A DNA stretch of 64,000 nucleotides from Sediminibacterium soli (GTDB taxonomy: Bacteria; Bacteroidota; Bacteroidia; Chitinophagales; Chitinophagaceae), in the NCBI RefSeq assembly GCF_009939225.1, contig NZ_JAACJR010000003.1:558001-622000 (forward strand), given 5' to 3'. Below are positions 1 through 7,628 of this stretch, one piece after another. The translations under genes and the position numbers were made by a program. The notes under the pieces are model-generated. The model had not been told where the DNA came from, made no database searches, and saw nothing but the letters and a program-made list of their open reading frames with translations. Each line of letters begins with the position of its first letter. The stretch's first letter is position 1.

Positions 1-175
1 AAACACCGTCCATCAGCAGCGCCGGCACCTGGAAGCAGATTGATTTACCCCCGCCCGTCGGCAGCAAAGCCAATGTATCCCTTCCCGCCAATACAGACCC
101 GATGATCTCCTCCTGCATCGGCCGGAAGGCCTTGTGCTGCCAGTGGGTTTGGAGGATGTATAGAGGAGAGGGCAT
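1..175 (-). CDS. recQ: ATP-dependent DNA helicase RecQ, N-terminal fragment
   Basis: Only the first 58 codons are present; the gene leaves the window at the left edge. They show a Q-motif-like stretch (HKAFRPMQEEII, about residues 14-25) and then the helicase motif I of RecQ, LPTGGGKS (residues 38-45) followed by CFQVPAL. This combination is typical of superfamily 2 RecQ 3'-5' DNA helicases acting in recombination and replication-fork repair. The ATG at 175 is chosen because the Q motif follows directly. The start codon abuts the 13-bp repeat GAGTTGGCGTGAG at 176-188, so the upstream region is partly repeat-derived. Everything after motif I is unseen, so full-length integrity cannot be judged. 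Confidence 0.85.
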   Translation of the reverse strand, partial: MPSPLYILQTHWQHKAFRPMQEEIIGSVLAGRDTLALLPTGGGKSICFQVPALLMDGV

Positions 176-188
176 GAGTTGGCGTGAG
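176..188. repeat. CTCACG-family repeat, left copy of an inverted pair
   Basis: GAGTTGGCGTGAG reads here; its exact reverse complement lies at 635-647, on the other side of the four-helix-bundle gene. Allowing one mismatch, the match extends to 16 bases (173-188). A further copy is at 5543-5555. Confidence 0.7.
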
Positions 189-196
189 TTGATGGG

Positions 197-553
197 TTAT
201 GTTTGGGTGATCATTCGGGTGAGCATGAGAAAGCAGCGTGAGATATATTCTCCGGTTTTTTCGTTTGATAAGGGTTCGTAATAGCCCAGTTCCGCAGCAA
301 TATCCAAGGCTGTATCGACTTCGATAAGAGAGCTTCTCGCAATTTCAAAAAAGCATCTTCTGTCATTGGGATAACTTCTTGAGCAATCTTCTGCAATATT
401 AAGATGAATTGACAATGCGGCCCGGCGAATTTGCTGAACCAGGTTATACCGCTCTTCCGGAGGAGAATTTCTGCTTACTCTGTAAATAGTCAGCAATAAT
501 TGTTTCGACAATTGATAAACATCCAGTTTGGTATGTGCTAAAGTGAGGTGCAT
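197..553 (-). CDS. Four-helix bundle protein (23S rRNA intervening-sequence protein / Avd-like family)
   Basis: A 118-residue protein starting at ATG 553. It has the family pattern: an N-terminal LDVYQLSKQLLLTIYRV helix, then the RRAALSIHLNIAEDCSR segment, a FFEIARSSLIEVDTALDIAAELGYY segment around residues 68-93, and a C-terminal helix ending MLTRMITQT. The length matches the family, whose members form pentameric four-helix bundles related to the accessory protein of diversity-generating retroelements; their cellular role is unsettled. The gene sits alone between inverted copies of a dispersed repeat (176-188 and 635-647), and neither neighbour is functionally related. No reverse transcriptase or variable repeat is seen nearby. 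Family assignment is firm; function unknown. Confidence 0.85.
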   Translation of the reverse strand: MHLTLAHTKLDVYQLSKQLLLTIYRVSRNSPPEERYNLVQQIRRAALSIHLNIAEDCSRSYPNDRRCFFEIARSSLIEVDTALDIAAELGYYEPLSNEKTGEYISRCFLMLTRMITQT

Positions 554-634
554 GCTGCCATTCTAAATTACCACCCCCCATAAAACCCCAATAGCGTATT
601 TATACCTAATCAACCCATTCCACATCACCCCCTG

Positions 635-673
635 CTCACGCCAACTCACGCCTCAGGTCTGACGTCTCACGCC
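635..673. repeat. CTCACG-family composite repeat overlapping the 3' end of the P-type ATPase gene
   Basis: Consists of CTCACG words: CTCACGCCAACTCACG (635-650) and then GTCTGACGTCTCACG (657-671). The latter is the reverse complement of CGTGAGACGTCAGAC at 5457-5471. The stop codon of the ATPase gene (636-638, minus strand) lies inside the repeat, so the last dozen or so codons of that gene are repeat sequence. Confidence 0.7.
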
Positions 674-2840
674 CCCTCACCACTTTCTTAAAATTCAGCC
701 TCACCGAATTCACCGCCAGCACTACATCGCTCAGTCCCATTACCAGTGCGCCGAACGTGGGACTGAGGAATCCGAGGGCGGCTACGGGTATGGCGACGAT
801 ATTGTAGGCAAAGGCCCAGAACAGGTTTTGGCGAATGGTGATATAGGTGTGCTTGCCGAGGCCGAGAGACAGGGGCAGGTTCTTCAGTCCATGGTTCATC
901 AATACCACCTGTGCGCTTTGCATGGCAATATGCGAGGCATCGCTTAATGATACGCCCACGGTTGCCCGGGCCAGTGCGGGTGCATCGTTGATGCCGTCGC
1001 CTACCATGGCAACGGGTGCGTTTTTATTGAGTGCGGCAATCTTTTCCAGCTTCTGCTGCGGTGTTTGTTCCGCAATCACCTCTTCTATGCCGAGCGCGGC
1101 GGCTACCTGTTCGCATTTCTGTTTCTGGTCACCGCTGAGCAGGATGGTTTTGATACCTGCTGATTTCAGCATGGCGATTACCTGTTTTGCCTCCGGTCTT
1201 ATTTCATCGGCCACATCCACCCATCCGAGCAGCCGGTTATTTTTGAGGATATAAACATTGTGCGAGCGGTCATCCGTCAAACGCGCCGCCGCGGCATAAG
1301 AGGTGGCAAGGTATTCGTTGCCTTCTTTATCGAGGGCTTTCATACCCAGTCCCTTTACTTCTTCGATCTTCGCCCAGCGGATATCATCCTTTGTCTTCCA
1401 GCTCCGGGCGATGGCTTTGCCGATAGGATGGCTGGAATATTTTTCGAGGGAAAAAACGATGCGTTGGAATGCATAGGCAGTTACTCCGGTAACATTGGTG
1501 CCGTATGCATGCGGATCATTCCCCTGCCACAGACCAAAATCGGTGATCGTGAACAGGCCGGTGGTCAGCGTACCGGTCTTGTCGAACACCACCTGCCTGA
1601 TATTGCGGAATACTTCCAGGCTCCTGGCGTTTTTAAAAAGAACGCCATTTCTGGCGGCGCGCCCAAGACCCACCGCAATGGCTGCGGGTGTTGCCAGTCC
1701 CATGGCGCAGGGACAGGCGATCACCAGCACCGCAATGCTTCTCAGCAGGCTTTCGGTAAAATTATGTCCGGCTGCAAAATAATTGAGGAGCAGGGTAAGC
1801 AGCGCGATACTGATGACAACAGGAACGAAAACGGCGCTGATCTTATCCGCGAGCTGCTGTATGGGCGGTTTTTCTGCCTGTGCATCGCTCACCATTTTCA
1901 GGATATTGGCCAGCACGGTATCTTCTCCTACGGCGGTAACATATGTTTTTATGGTACCCTCCACCACGGTGCTGCCGCCGATCAGCCTGTCGTGCATCTT
2001 TCTTTCCACCGGAATACTTTCGCCGCTTACGATCGCCTCGCTTACGCTGGCCTGTCCCCAGAGTATCTTACAATCCATCGGTACCACTTCTCCTGTTTTG
2101 ATCAACAGCAGATCGCCCACTTTCAGGCTGCTGCTTTCAACAGGAAAAATATGCTCCTGGTGCTGTTCGTCGTACGCGATCATATTGGCCATTACCTTCT
2201 GGCTTACGGCCAGTTTGCGCAAGGCGGACTGGGTGGTTTCGACAGACTTATCCTCCAGCCAGTTACCGAGGAACACCAGGGTGAGGATGGTGGCGGTGGT
2301 TTCATAGAACATGAACTGTTCGGCCTGGCCAGTGAGTGTGCCGTATAAACTGTACCCGAAAGCGGCAACGGCGCCGAGCGCAATGAGTACGTTCATGTTG
2401 GGAATTCCTTTTGTCAGGCTCTTCCATGCGCTGCGGCCGAAAAAATCCATACCCACGATAAACACCGGCACGGTAAGCGCCAGCTGTACATAGGGGTTCA
2501 TCAACAGGTGGCTATGCAGGCCGGGTACCATATGCAGCATCAGCGGCAGGGTAAAAACGGCGCAGAAAAGAAAACGCTGGAAATGGTTTTTGAAAAGTTT
2601 TTGTCCAGAACCGTGCTCATGTCCATGCCCGTGCGAATGCCCCACCACCTGATAGCCCAGGCTTTCAATTCCCTCGGCAATTTCATGCGCGGCATGATCC
2701 GCGGGCAGGTCAAAACTTACATTGCCGCCGATAAAATTCACTTTTACATCCTGCATACCTTTTTGCTGCAGGTATTTGTCTATCGTAAGTGCACAATTGG
2801 TGCAGCTCATTCCCTGTATTTTCCAATTCACTTTTTCCAT
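636..2840 (-). CDS. Heavy-metal-translocating P1B-type ATPase (copper type)
   Basis: 734 residues. An N-terminal HMA domain carries GMSCTNC (Cys13, Cys16), followed by a His-rich linker (GHSHGHGHEHGSG, about residues 67-79). Then come paired membrane helices, the actuator motif SGES, the ion-site helix ACPCAMGLATP (CPC at 376-378), the phosphorylation motif DKTGTLT (Asp420), and hinge motif GDGINDAPAL. CPC plus a CxxC HMA domain indicates Cu(I) efflux from cytoplasm to periplasm (CopA-like); other soft metals cannot be excluded. ATG 2840 begins directly at the HMA domain. The C-terminal dozen residues (RGRETSDLRRELA) are encoded by a CTCACG-type repeat, probably an extension acquired by repeat insertion. 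No chaperone or metal-responsive regulator is adjacent. Confidence 0.93.
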   Translation of the reverse strand: MEKVNWKIQGMSCTNCALTIDKYLQQKGMQDVKVNFIGGNVSFDLPADHAAHEIAEGIESLGYQVVGHSHGHGHEHGSGQKLFKNHFQRFLFCAVFTLPLMLHMVPGLHSHLLMNPYVQLALTVPVFIVGMDFFGRSAWKSLTKGIPNMNVLIALGAVAAFGYSLYGTLTGQAEQFMFYETTATILTLVFLGNWLEDKSVETTQSALRKLAVSQKVMANMIAYDEQHQEHIFPVESSSLKVGDLLLIKTGEVVPMDCKILWGQASVSEAIVSGESIPVERKMHDRLIGGSTVVEGTIKTYVTAVGEDTVLANILKMVSDAQAEKPPIQQLADKISAVFVPVVISIALLTLLLNYFAAGHNFTESLLRSIAVLVIACPCAMGLATPAAIAVGLGRAARNGVLFKNARSLEVFRNIRQVVFDKTGTLTTGLFTITDFGLWQGNDPHAYGTNVTGVTAYAFQRIVFSLEKYSSHPIGKAIARSWKTKDDIRWAKIEEVKGLGMKALDKEGNEYLATSYAAAARLTDDRSHNVYILKNNRLLGWVDVADEIRPEAKQVIAMLKSAGIKTILLSGDQKQKCEQVAAALGIEEVIAEQTPQQKLEKIAALNKNAPVAMVGDGINDAPALARATVGVSLSDASHIAMQSAQVVLMNHGLKNLPLSLGLGKHTYITIRQNLFWAFAYNIVAIPVAALGFLSPTFGALVMGLSDVVLAVNSVRLNFKKVVRGRETSDLRRELA

Positions 2841-2998
2841 GGTGGGTTCGTTGGGCGGTGTGCCGGTTCAGGCGCCGTCATTTGTTATACCGGTTCCGGT
2901 TAACCAGCGGACAAAATTACCCCGATTCCCCGGCCTGTACTTTTCGAATTGCGGTTAATAAATACAGCATGGTTTCAAAAGGGTTGGATCGGGCCGGT

Positions 2999-3006
2999 TA
3001 TCTTTG
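2999..3006 (+). promoter_or_regulatory. -7 element (TATCTTTG) for tsaE
   Basis: Matches the Bacteroidota TAnnTTTG -7 consensus and ends only 4 nt before the tsaE ATG at 3011, so the transcript may be leaderless. No clear TTTG lies 19-20 nt upstream. Confidence 0.5.
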
Positions 3007-3010
3007 CCAC

Positions 3011-3436
3011 ATGGATGCAATCTTTGGACTGGAACAGATCCGGTACGTGGTAAAAGCCCTGTGGAAGGAGGGAAAGAAACACAGGATATGGGCTTTTCAT
3101 GCCGGTATGGGAACGGGGAAAACAACATTTATCCATGCGCTGTGCCAGGAACTTGGCGTAACCACCGCCATCAGCAGTCCTACATTTGCCATCATCAACG
3201 AATACAGCAGCGCCGAAGCGGGTACGATTTTTCATATGGACTGGTATCGGCTGAAAGACGAAGAAGAAGCGGTTAATGCAGGCGTGGAGGACTGCCTGCT
3301 GAGTGGCAACCGCTGCCTGGTTGAATGGCCCGATAAAGCGGCGGCACTTTTGCCCGACGATACCTTCCATATCCGCATGGAATCGCTGGATGAGCATACG
3401 AGAAGGATTGTGACAGGGGAGGAGGAAGCGGAGTGA
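3011..3436 (+). CDS. tsaE: tRNA (adenosine(37)-N6)-threonylcarbamoyltransferase ATPase subunit TsaE
   Basis: 141 residues when started at ATG 3011; the open frame continues upstream but only antisense to the ATPase gene. Visible are the P-loop HAGMGTGKTTFIHAL (around residues 31-45), the SSPTFAIINEY segment after it, HMDWYRLK and LVEWPDKA, all hallmarks of TsaE. The protein is the ATPase that drives the TsaB-TsaD complex making t6A37 on ANN-decoding tRNAs. Length agrees with the family (about 140-155). The gene stands divergent from the P-type ATPase and 73 nt upstream of alanine dehydrogenase, with a TATCTTTG element immediately before its start. Confidence 0.93.
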   Translation: MDAIFGLEQIRYVVKALWKEGKKHRIWAFHAGMGTGKTTFIHALCQELGVTTAISSPTFAIINEYSSAEAGTIFHMDWYRLKDEEEAVNAGVEDCLLSGNRCLVEWPDKAAALLPDDTFHIRMESLDEHTRRIVTGEEEAE

Positions 3437-3509
3437 AATGCAAATATGGGATATGAAGCCGTAGACGATAACGCATCAACCTATCAACTATTCAATTAAT
3501 TTTACCCTC

Positions 3510-4721
3510 ATGGCTGCAAAACCGTCCATAAGTCCCTCGATCACCTACGAAACCCTGGAAGAAACCCTGGATGTAAAACCGCAGGGAACTAAACTGCATA
3601 TCGGTATTCCCAAGGAGATCGCGTTCCAGGAGAACAGGATAGCGCTTACGCCGGATGCGGTGGGGGTGCTGGTGGCCAATGGCAACAGGGTAACGGTGGA
3701 GCACCATGCGGGGGATGCCAGTCATTTTTCCGATAAGGACTACGCAGAAGCCGGGGCTTCCATTGTTTACGACCGCGCCGAAATATTCAAATGCCCGATA
3801 CTGGTTAAAAGTGCGCCACCGGTTGAAGAAGACATGCCTTTACTGCAGCTGAACCAGACCATCATTTCGCCCATTCATCTTTCCGCGCTGAAAAAAGAGT
3901 ACATAGAGCGGATGATGGAAAAAAGGATCACCGCGTTGAGCTTTGAGAATTTCAAAGACGACAGCGGCAGCTATCCCATCGTGCGCAGCATGAGCGAGAT
4001 AGCGGGCAGCGCGGTGATGCTGATAGCCGGTCAGTACCTGAGCAGTTTTAACAAGGGCAAAGGCGTACTGCTGGGGGGTATCAGCGGAATACCTCCCACA
4101 AAAGTCGTTATCATCGGCGCGGGTATTGTTGGCGAATTCGCCACAAGAAACGCGCTTGCACTGGGTGCATCGGTAAAGGTTTTTGATAACAATGTGTACC
4201 GGCTGAAACAGTTGCAGAATAACCTTGGCCAGCGTATCTGGACAAGCGTTCTCGAGCCCCGTATACTGGCCAAGCAGTTAAAGACCTGCGAAGTGGCGGT
4301 GGGTGCATTGAGCAACGAATATGGCCGCGCGCCCGTAGTGGTTACGGAAGAGATGGTGGCGGCCATGCGCCCCGGAAGCATCATCATCGATGTCGCCATC
4401 GACCGCGGCGGATGTTTTGAAACCAGCGAACTCACCAGTCACGAAGATCCCACTTTTCTCAAACACGAAGTGATCCATTACTGCGTACCCAATATACCCA
4501 GCGGTTTTGCACGTACCGCAAGCCAGTCCATCAGCAATGTACTGATGCCGCTGCTCCTCGAGATCAGCGATGAGGGCGGTCTCGAAGAAATGGTCTGGCA
4601 CAATGTAAACCTGCGCGAAGGCGTATACATGTTCAGGGGCGCGCTGACCGATTTTTACATCAGCCAGCGCTTCGACCTGAAATACACCGATCTGAATCTG
4701 TTGATTGCGAGCAGGAGGTAG
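3510..4721 (+). CDS. ald: Alanine dehydrogenase
   Basis: 403 residues. The N-terminal half has the AlaDH/PNT N domain (IGIPKEIAFQENRIALTPDAV, then VEHHAGDASHFSD); the C-terminal half has the NAD-binding Rossmann motif GAGIVGEFA around residue 208, followed by VFDNN. The VAIDRGGCFETS segment also fits alanine dehydrogenase rather than the transhydrogenase alpha subunit, as does the lack of a partner beta subunit. It interconverts L-alanine and pyruvate plus ammonia with NAD in the cytoplasm. The extra roughly 25 residues before IGIPKE resemble the long Bacteroidota form. ATG 3510 is the first in frame after the tsaE stop. The gene ends before a long AT-rich inverted repeat that probably terminates transcription. 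Confidence 0.9.
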   Translation: MAAKPSISPSITYETLEETLDVKPQGTKLHIGIPKEIAFQENRIALTPDAVGVLVANGNRVTVEHHAGDASHFSDKDYAEAGASIVYDRAEIFKCPILVKSAPPVEEDMPLLQLNQTIISPIHLSALKKEYIERMMEKRITALSFENFKDDSGSYPIVRSMSEIAGSAVMLIAGQYLSSFNKGKGVLLGGISGIPPTKVVIIGAGIVGEFATRNALALGASVKVFDNNVYRLKQLQNNLGQRIWTSVLEPRILAKQLKTCEVAVGALSNEYGRAPVVVTEEMVAAMRPGSIIIDVAIDRGGCFETSELTSHEDPTFLKHEVIHYCVPNIPSGFARTASQSISNVLMPLLLEISDEGGLEEMVWHNVNLREGVYMFRGALTDFYISQRFDLKYTDLNLLIASRR

Positions 4722-4724
4722 GTT

Positions 4725-4870
4725 AATTTGAAAATTTGAGGATTTGACAATTTGAAAATGGAAGAGCCATTGTTGTATGGCTTACTGGCGTTATTGTTTA
4801 CAGCAATGTAACAATGCAGCCATACAGCCATTTATTTTCAAATTGTCAAATTCCCGAATTTTCAAATTTA
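4725..4870. repeat. Long imperfect inverted repeat with TTTGAAAATT arms (probable bidirectional terminator)
   Basis: The left arm (4725-4761) and right arm (4828-4870) are near reverse complements built from repeats of AATTTGAAAATTTG and ATTTGACAATTTG. The spacer contains AACAATGCAGCCAT (4810-4823), found again at 16037-16050. It lies between the convergent ald and DinB genes and includes the DinB stop codon. A related AT-rich array is at 46199-46237. Confidence 0.7.
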
Positions 4871-5365
4871 GAAACTCATCTCATCCGCACTCGGCCCATA
4901 GCTTCCGGGTATGGGAACGTCCAGGAGGCGGAGAAAAACACCTAACTGGGCCCGGTGGTGGGTGATCTGGTTAAGGGTCATTCTGATCACATCGGATTTG
5001 GGTTCTTTGCTGTATACCTCATCTCCATTGCGCAGGGTCCATAGTTCGGCCAGGCTGGCCTCACTGCCGTTCTGCAGCGCTTCGCGGCCTGTCTGCAGAC
5101 TTTTTTCAAAATAGGCCACCAGTTCTTTGGTATTGTTTACCGGGGCCGGGGTGTAGGGATTGGCCGCAAAATCCAGCTCGCCGGTGGTCAGTACCATATC
5201 GATCCACAACGGAAGTTCAGCGATATGCACCGCCAGCCGGCGGATTGTCATACTTTTTGGGTGCGGCTGCCAGTCGAACTTGTCATTGGGCACGATCGAC
5301 AGCATTTTACGGCTGACGGCAGACTCTTTTTCGAGCTCTTTCAGGAATTGTTTCATCTGTGACAT
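4868..5365 (-). CDS. DinB family protein
   Basis: 165 residues from ATG 5365. The metal-site pattern of DinB/YfiT four-helix proteins is visible: a His in the second helix (VHIAELPLW, about residue 47) and the C-terminal pair in NQITHHRAQLGVFLRLLDVPIPGSYGPS, whose last segment is a family signature. DinB-like proteins bind a divalent metal with three His residues; some act as bacillithiol-dependent S-transferases, but the substrate here cannot be told. The stop codon is within the right arm of a long inverted repeat. The upstream 80 nt separate it from a second repeat locus at 5447. Confidence 0.88.
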   Translation of the reverse strand: MSQMKQFLKELEKESAVSRKMLSIVPNDKFDWQPHPKSMTIRRLAVHIAELPLWIDMVLTTGELDFAANPYTPAPVNNTKELVAYFEKSLQTGREALQNGSEASLAELWTLRNGDEVYSKEPKSDVIRMTLNQITHHRAQLGVFLRLLDVPIPGSYGPSADEMSF

Positions 5366-5446
5366 AACGGTATTTTTTTGGTTTAGAACCCAAAGAAACC
5401 ACCGGGTAGTGACAGCGTTATGTCAGCAGGGGGAAAAAAATTTTTT

Positions 5447-5590
5447 CGTGAGTTATCGTGAGACGTCAGACGTGAGTCGCAGGGTTTTGAGTGTGTTGGG
5501 GGAGTTGGCTGTAAACCAGCGATTGCCCCACAAAAAAAACAACTCACGCCAACTCGCGATAACGCACGTATGACCTCTGCCGTCTCACGG
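5447..5590. repeat. CTCACG-family repeat locus without a gene
   Basis: The left part (5447-5476) is made of CGTGAG words and contains CGTGAGTTATCGTGAG; the right part contains CTCGCGATAACGCACG (5553-5568), its reverse complement at 14 of 16 positions, plus CTCACGCCAACTC (5543-5555). The whole lies in the 228-nt gap between DinB and the WYL regulator; no open reading frame with family features is seen in it. Confidence 0.65.
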
Positions 5591-5593
5591 CCA

Positions 5594-6541
5594 TCACTTC
5601 AGCCTCCCCGCAAGGTTTTCGATGTTTTTCCTGACCAGGTTGTTCAGTTCATAGGGTTCGATGATCTCGGCCATTTCGCCGTAGAGCATGAACCAGCGGG
5701 CGAAGCCGGAAAGGGAGGCGGAGAGAAACCTGAGCTCCACCTGCTTGCCCCTGTCTTTCTGGGACAGAAACCCGTGGTAGAATTTTTGTTCGCCGAGCCA
5801 TTTCATGACCTCTTTTTCCACGAGGATGGTGATGGCATGCAGTTCCTGTTCCTCGCAGACTTTTTTCAGGAAGGACTGTAATGCCGGGTGCGGGGTATCA
5901 TAAGGGATGCTGGTAACAGAGAGGTAACGGATATTGTCGATCTTGAAGGTGCGGTAGTCTTTCCGCAGGTGGCAGTAGGCAATCAGGTACCAGTACCGCC
6001 CCATCAGGTAAATGCCAACGGGTTCTGCGTTGCGGTTGGTGATTTCCTGGTTATGCTCTGCAAAATAATCGATGTTGAGCACCAGTTTTCCTGCAATCGC
6101 TTTGAGGATTTGCTGTATGTAGGCATTCTCTGTTTTTGTTTTGGAATAAGCGGGAACTTCCACCACTTCAATATGCCGGTCCATGTTTTCGAGGTGGTCT
6201 TTTTCCGTCATACGCAGCACCGATTTGATCTTGAACATGGCAGCCTGGTATACTTCCCGCGTTGCGGTGTCTGTAAGCTTACCCACCAGTTTTTCCGCTG
6301 TCAGCAGCGCCGTTGCTTCTTCTTTGGTAAACATAACGGGCGGAAGCCGGTATCCTTCCATGATGGAATAACCTGTTCCCGCTTCGCCGATAATGGGTAC
6401 GCCCGATTCATCAAGCGCCCTGATATCGCGGTAAACGGTTCGCAGGCTCACCGAAAACCTGTCGGCGATTTCCTGTGCCTTTACCACGCGTTTGGATTGC
6501 AATTGTATCAGTATGGCCGCCATCCTGTCGATACGGTTCAT
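5594..6541 (-). CDS. YafY-type HTH/WYL domain transcriptional regulator
   Basis: 315 residues. An N-terminal winged helix (residues about 1-60) reads AQEIADRFSVSLRTVYRDIRAL, the DeoR-like recognition helix of this family; next comes IIGEAGTGYSIMEGYRLPPVMFT, the usual connector. The C-terminal part (about 145-310) is a WYL domain, with YWYLIAYCHLRKDYRTFKIDNI around residues 183-205. These proteins are ligand-responsive regulators, often of neighbouring genes. The stop follows a CTCACG-type repeat. The start overlaps the YjbR gene stop by 4 nt, indicating co-transcription. The effector is unknown. Confidence 0.9.
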   Translation of the reverse strand: MNRIDRMAAILIQLQSKRVVKAQEIADRFSVSLRTVYRDIRALDESGVPIIGEAGTGYSIMEGYRLPPVMFTKEEATALLTAEKLVGKLTDTATREVYQAAMFKIKSVLRMTEKDHLENMDRHIEVVEVPAYSKTKTENAYIQQILKAIAGKLVLNIDYFAEHNQEITNRNAEPVGIYLMGRYWYLIAYCHLRKDYRTFKIDNIRYLSVTSIPYDTPHPALQSFLKKVCEEQELHAITILVEKEVMKWLGEQKFYHGFLSQKDRGKQVELRFLSASLSGFARWFMLYGEMAEIIEPYELNNLVRKNIENLAGRLK

Positions 6542-6876
6542 GGTCTTTTCTTTTTAGGTGGGTATTTGGCCGCCGTATGTGCATAGGCCGCTGCCAGCGC
6601 CTCGGCGGCAACTGCTGCCGGCACTTTCTTCAGGTTTACGAAAGTGCTGCCTTTTTTACCCCAGGTACCGGGCACGGGATAAAATATACCGGGTGCAAAA
6701 TCGCAGTAAACAGATTGCTCCGCGGGGGATAACAATAACATGGCAATATGGTCTGCGCTGCTGATTGTGGCAAATATTCTTTGCCTCACCCTGAATGCCT
6801 GTCGCTGAAAATGCGGGTGCTCGTCCGTGTCGGGGAAGGCCAGTGCCATTTTCCGGAAGCGGTCAATCGATACCAT
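6538..6876 (-). CDS. MmcQ/YjbR family protein
   Basis: 112 residues with the CyaY-like fold signature of the YjbR family: MVSIDRFRKMALAFPDTDEHPHF at the N terminus, then AFRVRQRIFATI and a LLLSPAEQSVYCD strand-helix, ending in GKKGSTFVNLKKV. Many members are annotated DNA-binding but their role is unproven. The C-terminal KYPPKKKRP tail is basic. The stop overlaps the WYL regulator start (ATGA), and its own start overlaps the end of the upstream membrane protein gene by 14 nt, so at least three genes form one leftward unit. Confidence 0.85.
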   Translation of the reverse strand: MVSIDRFRKMALAFPDTDEHPHFQRQAFRVRQRIFATISSADHIAMLLLSPAEQSVYCDFAPGIFYPVPGTWGKKGSTFVNLKKVPAAVAAEALAAAYAHTAAKYPPKKKRP

Positions 6877-7270
6877 ATGGATTGTTTTTAACGTAGCGGT
6901 CTTTTTTTCTTACTATTCTTTCCGTTACCAGCACAAGGATGGTTCCGGCCATATAGGCGGCCATATCCATCCATGCAAACGAGTTGCCGATAACGATGTT
7001 CGCTATCCTTGAACCGGCGAGTCCCAGCCGCTCTACGATCCGCAGGTACTGCAGTGTTTCGATCAGGAAGGCAAACAGTAAACTGCCTGTTGCCGTAGCA
7101 ACAATGCCAAAACTGGTAAAACAGCGCACAAAACAATAGATCAGTATCACCACCAGCACGTCTCCTACGTAAGGACGGATAATGGCATCGTGTATGTATG
7201 TCGCTATCAGCACTTCCACAACGAACAATACCAATGCCAGGAGGCCATATGTTTTATGAAAACGAAGCAT
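6863..7270 (-). CDS. DUF2809-like small membrane protein
   Basis: 135 residues from ATG 7270; the open frame extends 21 codons further, but that part overlaps the TfoX-like gene end and lacks membrane character. Four hydrophobic segments are visible: about residues 8-25, 36-52, 54-75 and 107-122. The RFHKTYGLL start, RPYVGDVLVVILIYCFVR and the E(x)LQ(Y) motif in FLIETLQYLRI, followed by IGNSFAWMDMAAYMAG, fit DUF2809 proteins. Their function is unknown. It overlaps YjbR by 14 nt and belongs to the same leftward gene string. Confidence 0.8.
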   Translation of the reverse strand: MLRFHKTYGLLALVLFVVEVLIATYIHDAIIRPYVGDVLVVILIYCFVRCFTSFGIVATATGSLLFAFLIETLQYLRIVERLGLAGSRIANIVIGNSFAWMDMAAYMAGTILVLVTERIVRKKDRYVKNNPYGID

Positions 7271-7283
7271 GATGGCAGGGTGG

Positions 7284-7628
7284 TTATTTGTGTTTCTTTG
7301 AAGCTTTGGCAAACCGGTTATAGGCCAGCGCAAGGGCTATCCAGTAAGCCAGTTGTTTAGCGGTGTTCAGTACACGGGCATCTACGAAGGCATACCCTTT
7401 CATGGTTCTGCCGCCCAAATCCATTTCGGTCACGCCTTCTTTTTCGAGCAGTTCATCATGTAAAACGGGGTCGAAGCGTACCATCAGTCTTTCCGGTCTT
7501 ACGCCCACGCACATTTTATCGTTCACCATAAAGCAGATGCCGCCAAACATTTTTTTCTCTTCCACATTTTTATGTGTCTGGGAGATGAGTTCTCTTACCC
7601 TGTCGGCAAGTTGCGGGTGGTTGGTCAT
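7284..7628 (-). CDS. TfoX/Sxy N-terminal domain protein
   Basis: 114 residues. The TfoX_N pattern is clear: EEKKMFGGICFMVNDKMCVGV near residues 23-43, then LMVRFDP and TEMDLGGRTMKGYAFVD. The C-terminal helix-hairpin domain of full-length Sxy competence regulators is absent, as in many stand-alone members of unknown role. Its start overlaps the stop of the D-lactate dehydrogenase-like gene by 4 nt, so they are translationally coupled. Confidence 0.88.
   Translation of the reverse strand: MTNHPQLADRVRELISQTHKNVEEKKMFGGICFMVNDKMCVGVRPERLMVRFDPVLHDELLEKEGVTEMDLGGRTMKGYAFVDARVLNTAKQLAYWIALALAYNRFAKASKKHK

Noticed and set aside
197..553. Diversity-generating retroelement around the four-helix-bundle gene
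   Set aside because: No reverse transcriptase, template repeat or variable repeat is found in the neighbourhood; only the accessory-like fold is shared.
2789..3010. N-terminal extension of tsaE
   Set aside because: Lies antisense to the P-type ATPase and upstream of the TATCTTTG element; TsaE homologues start near ATG 3011.
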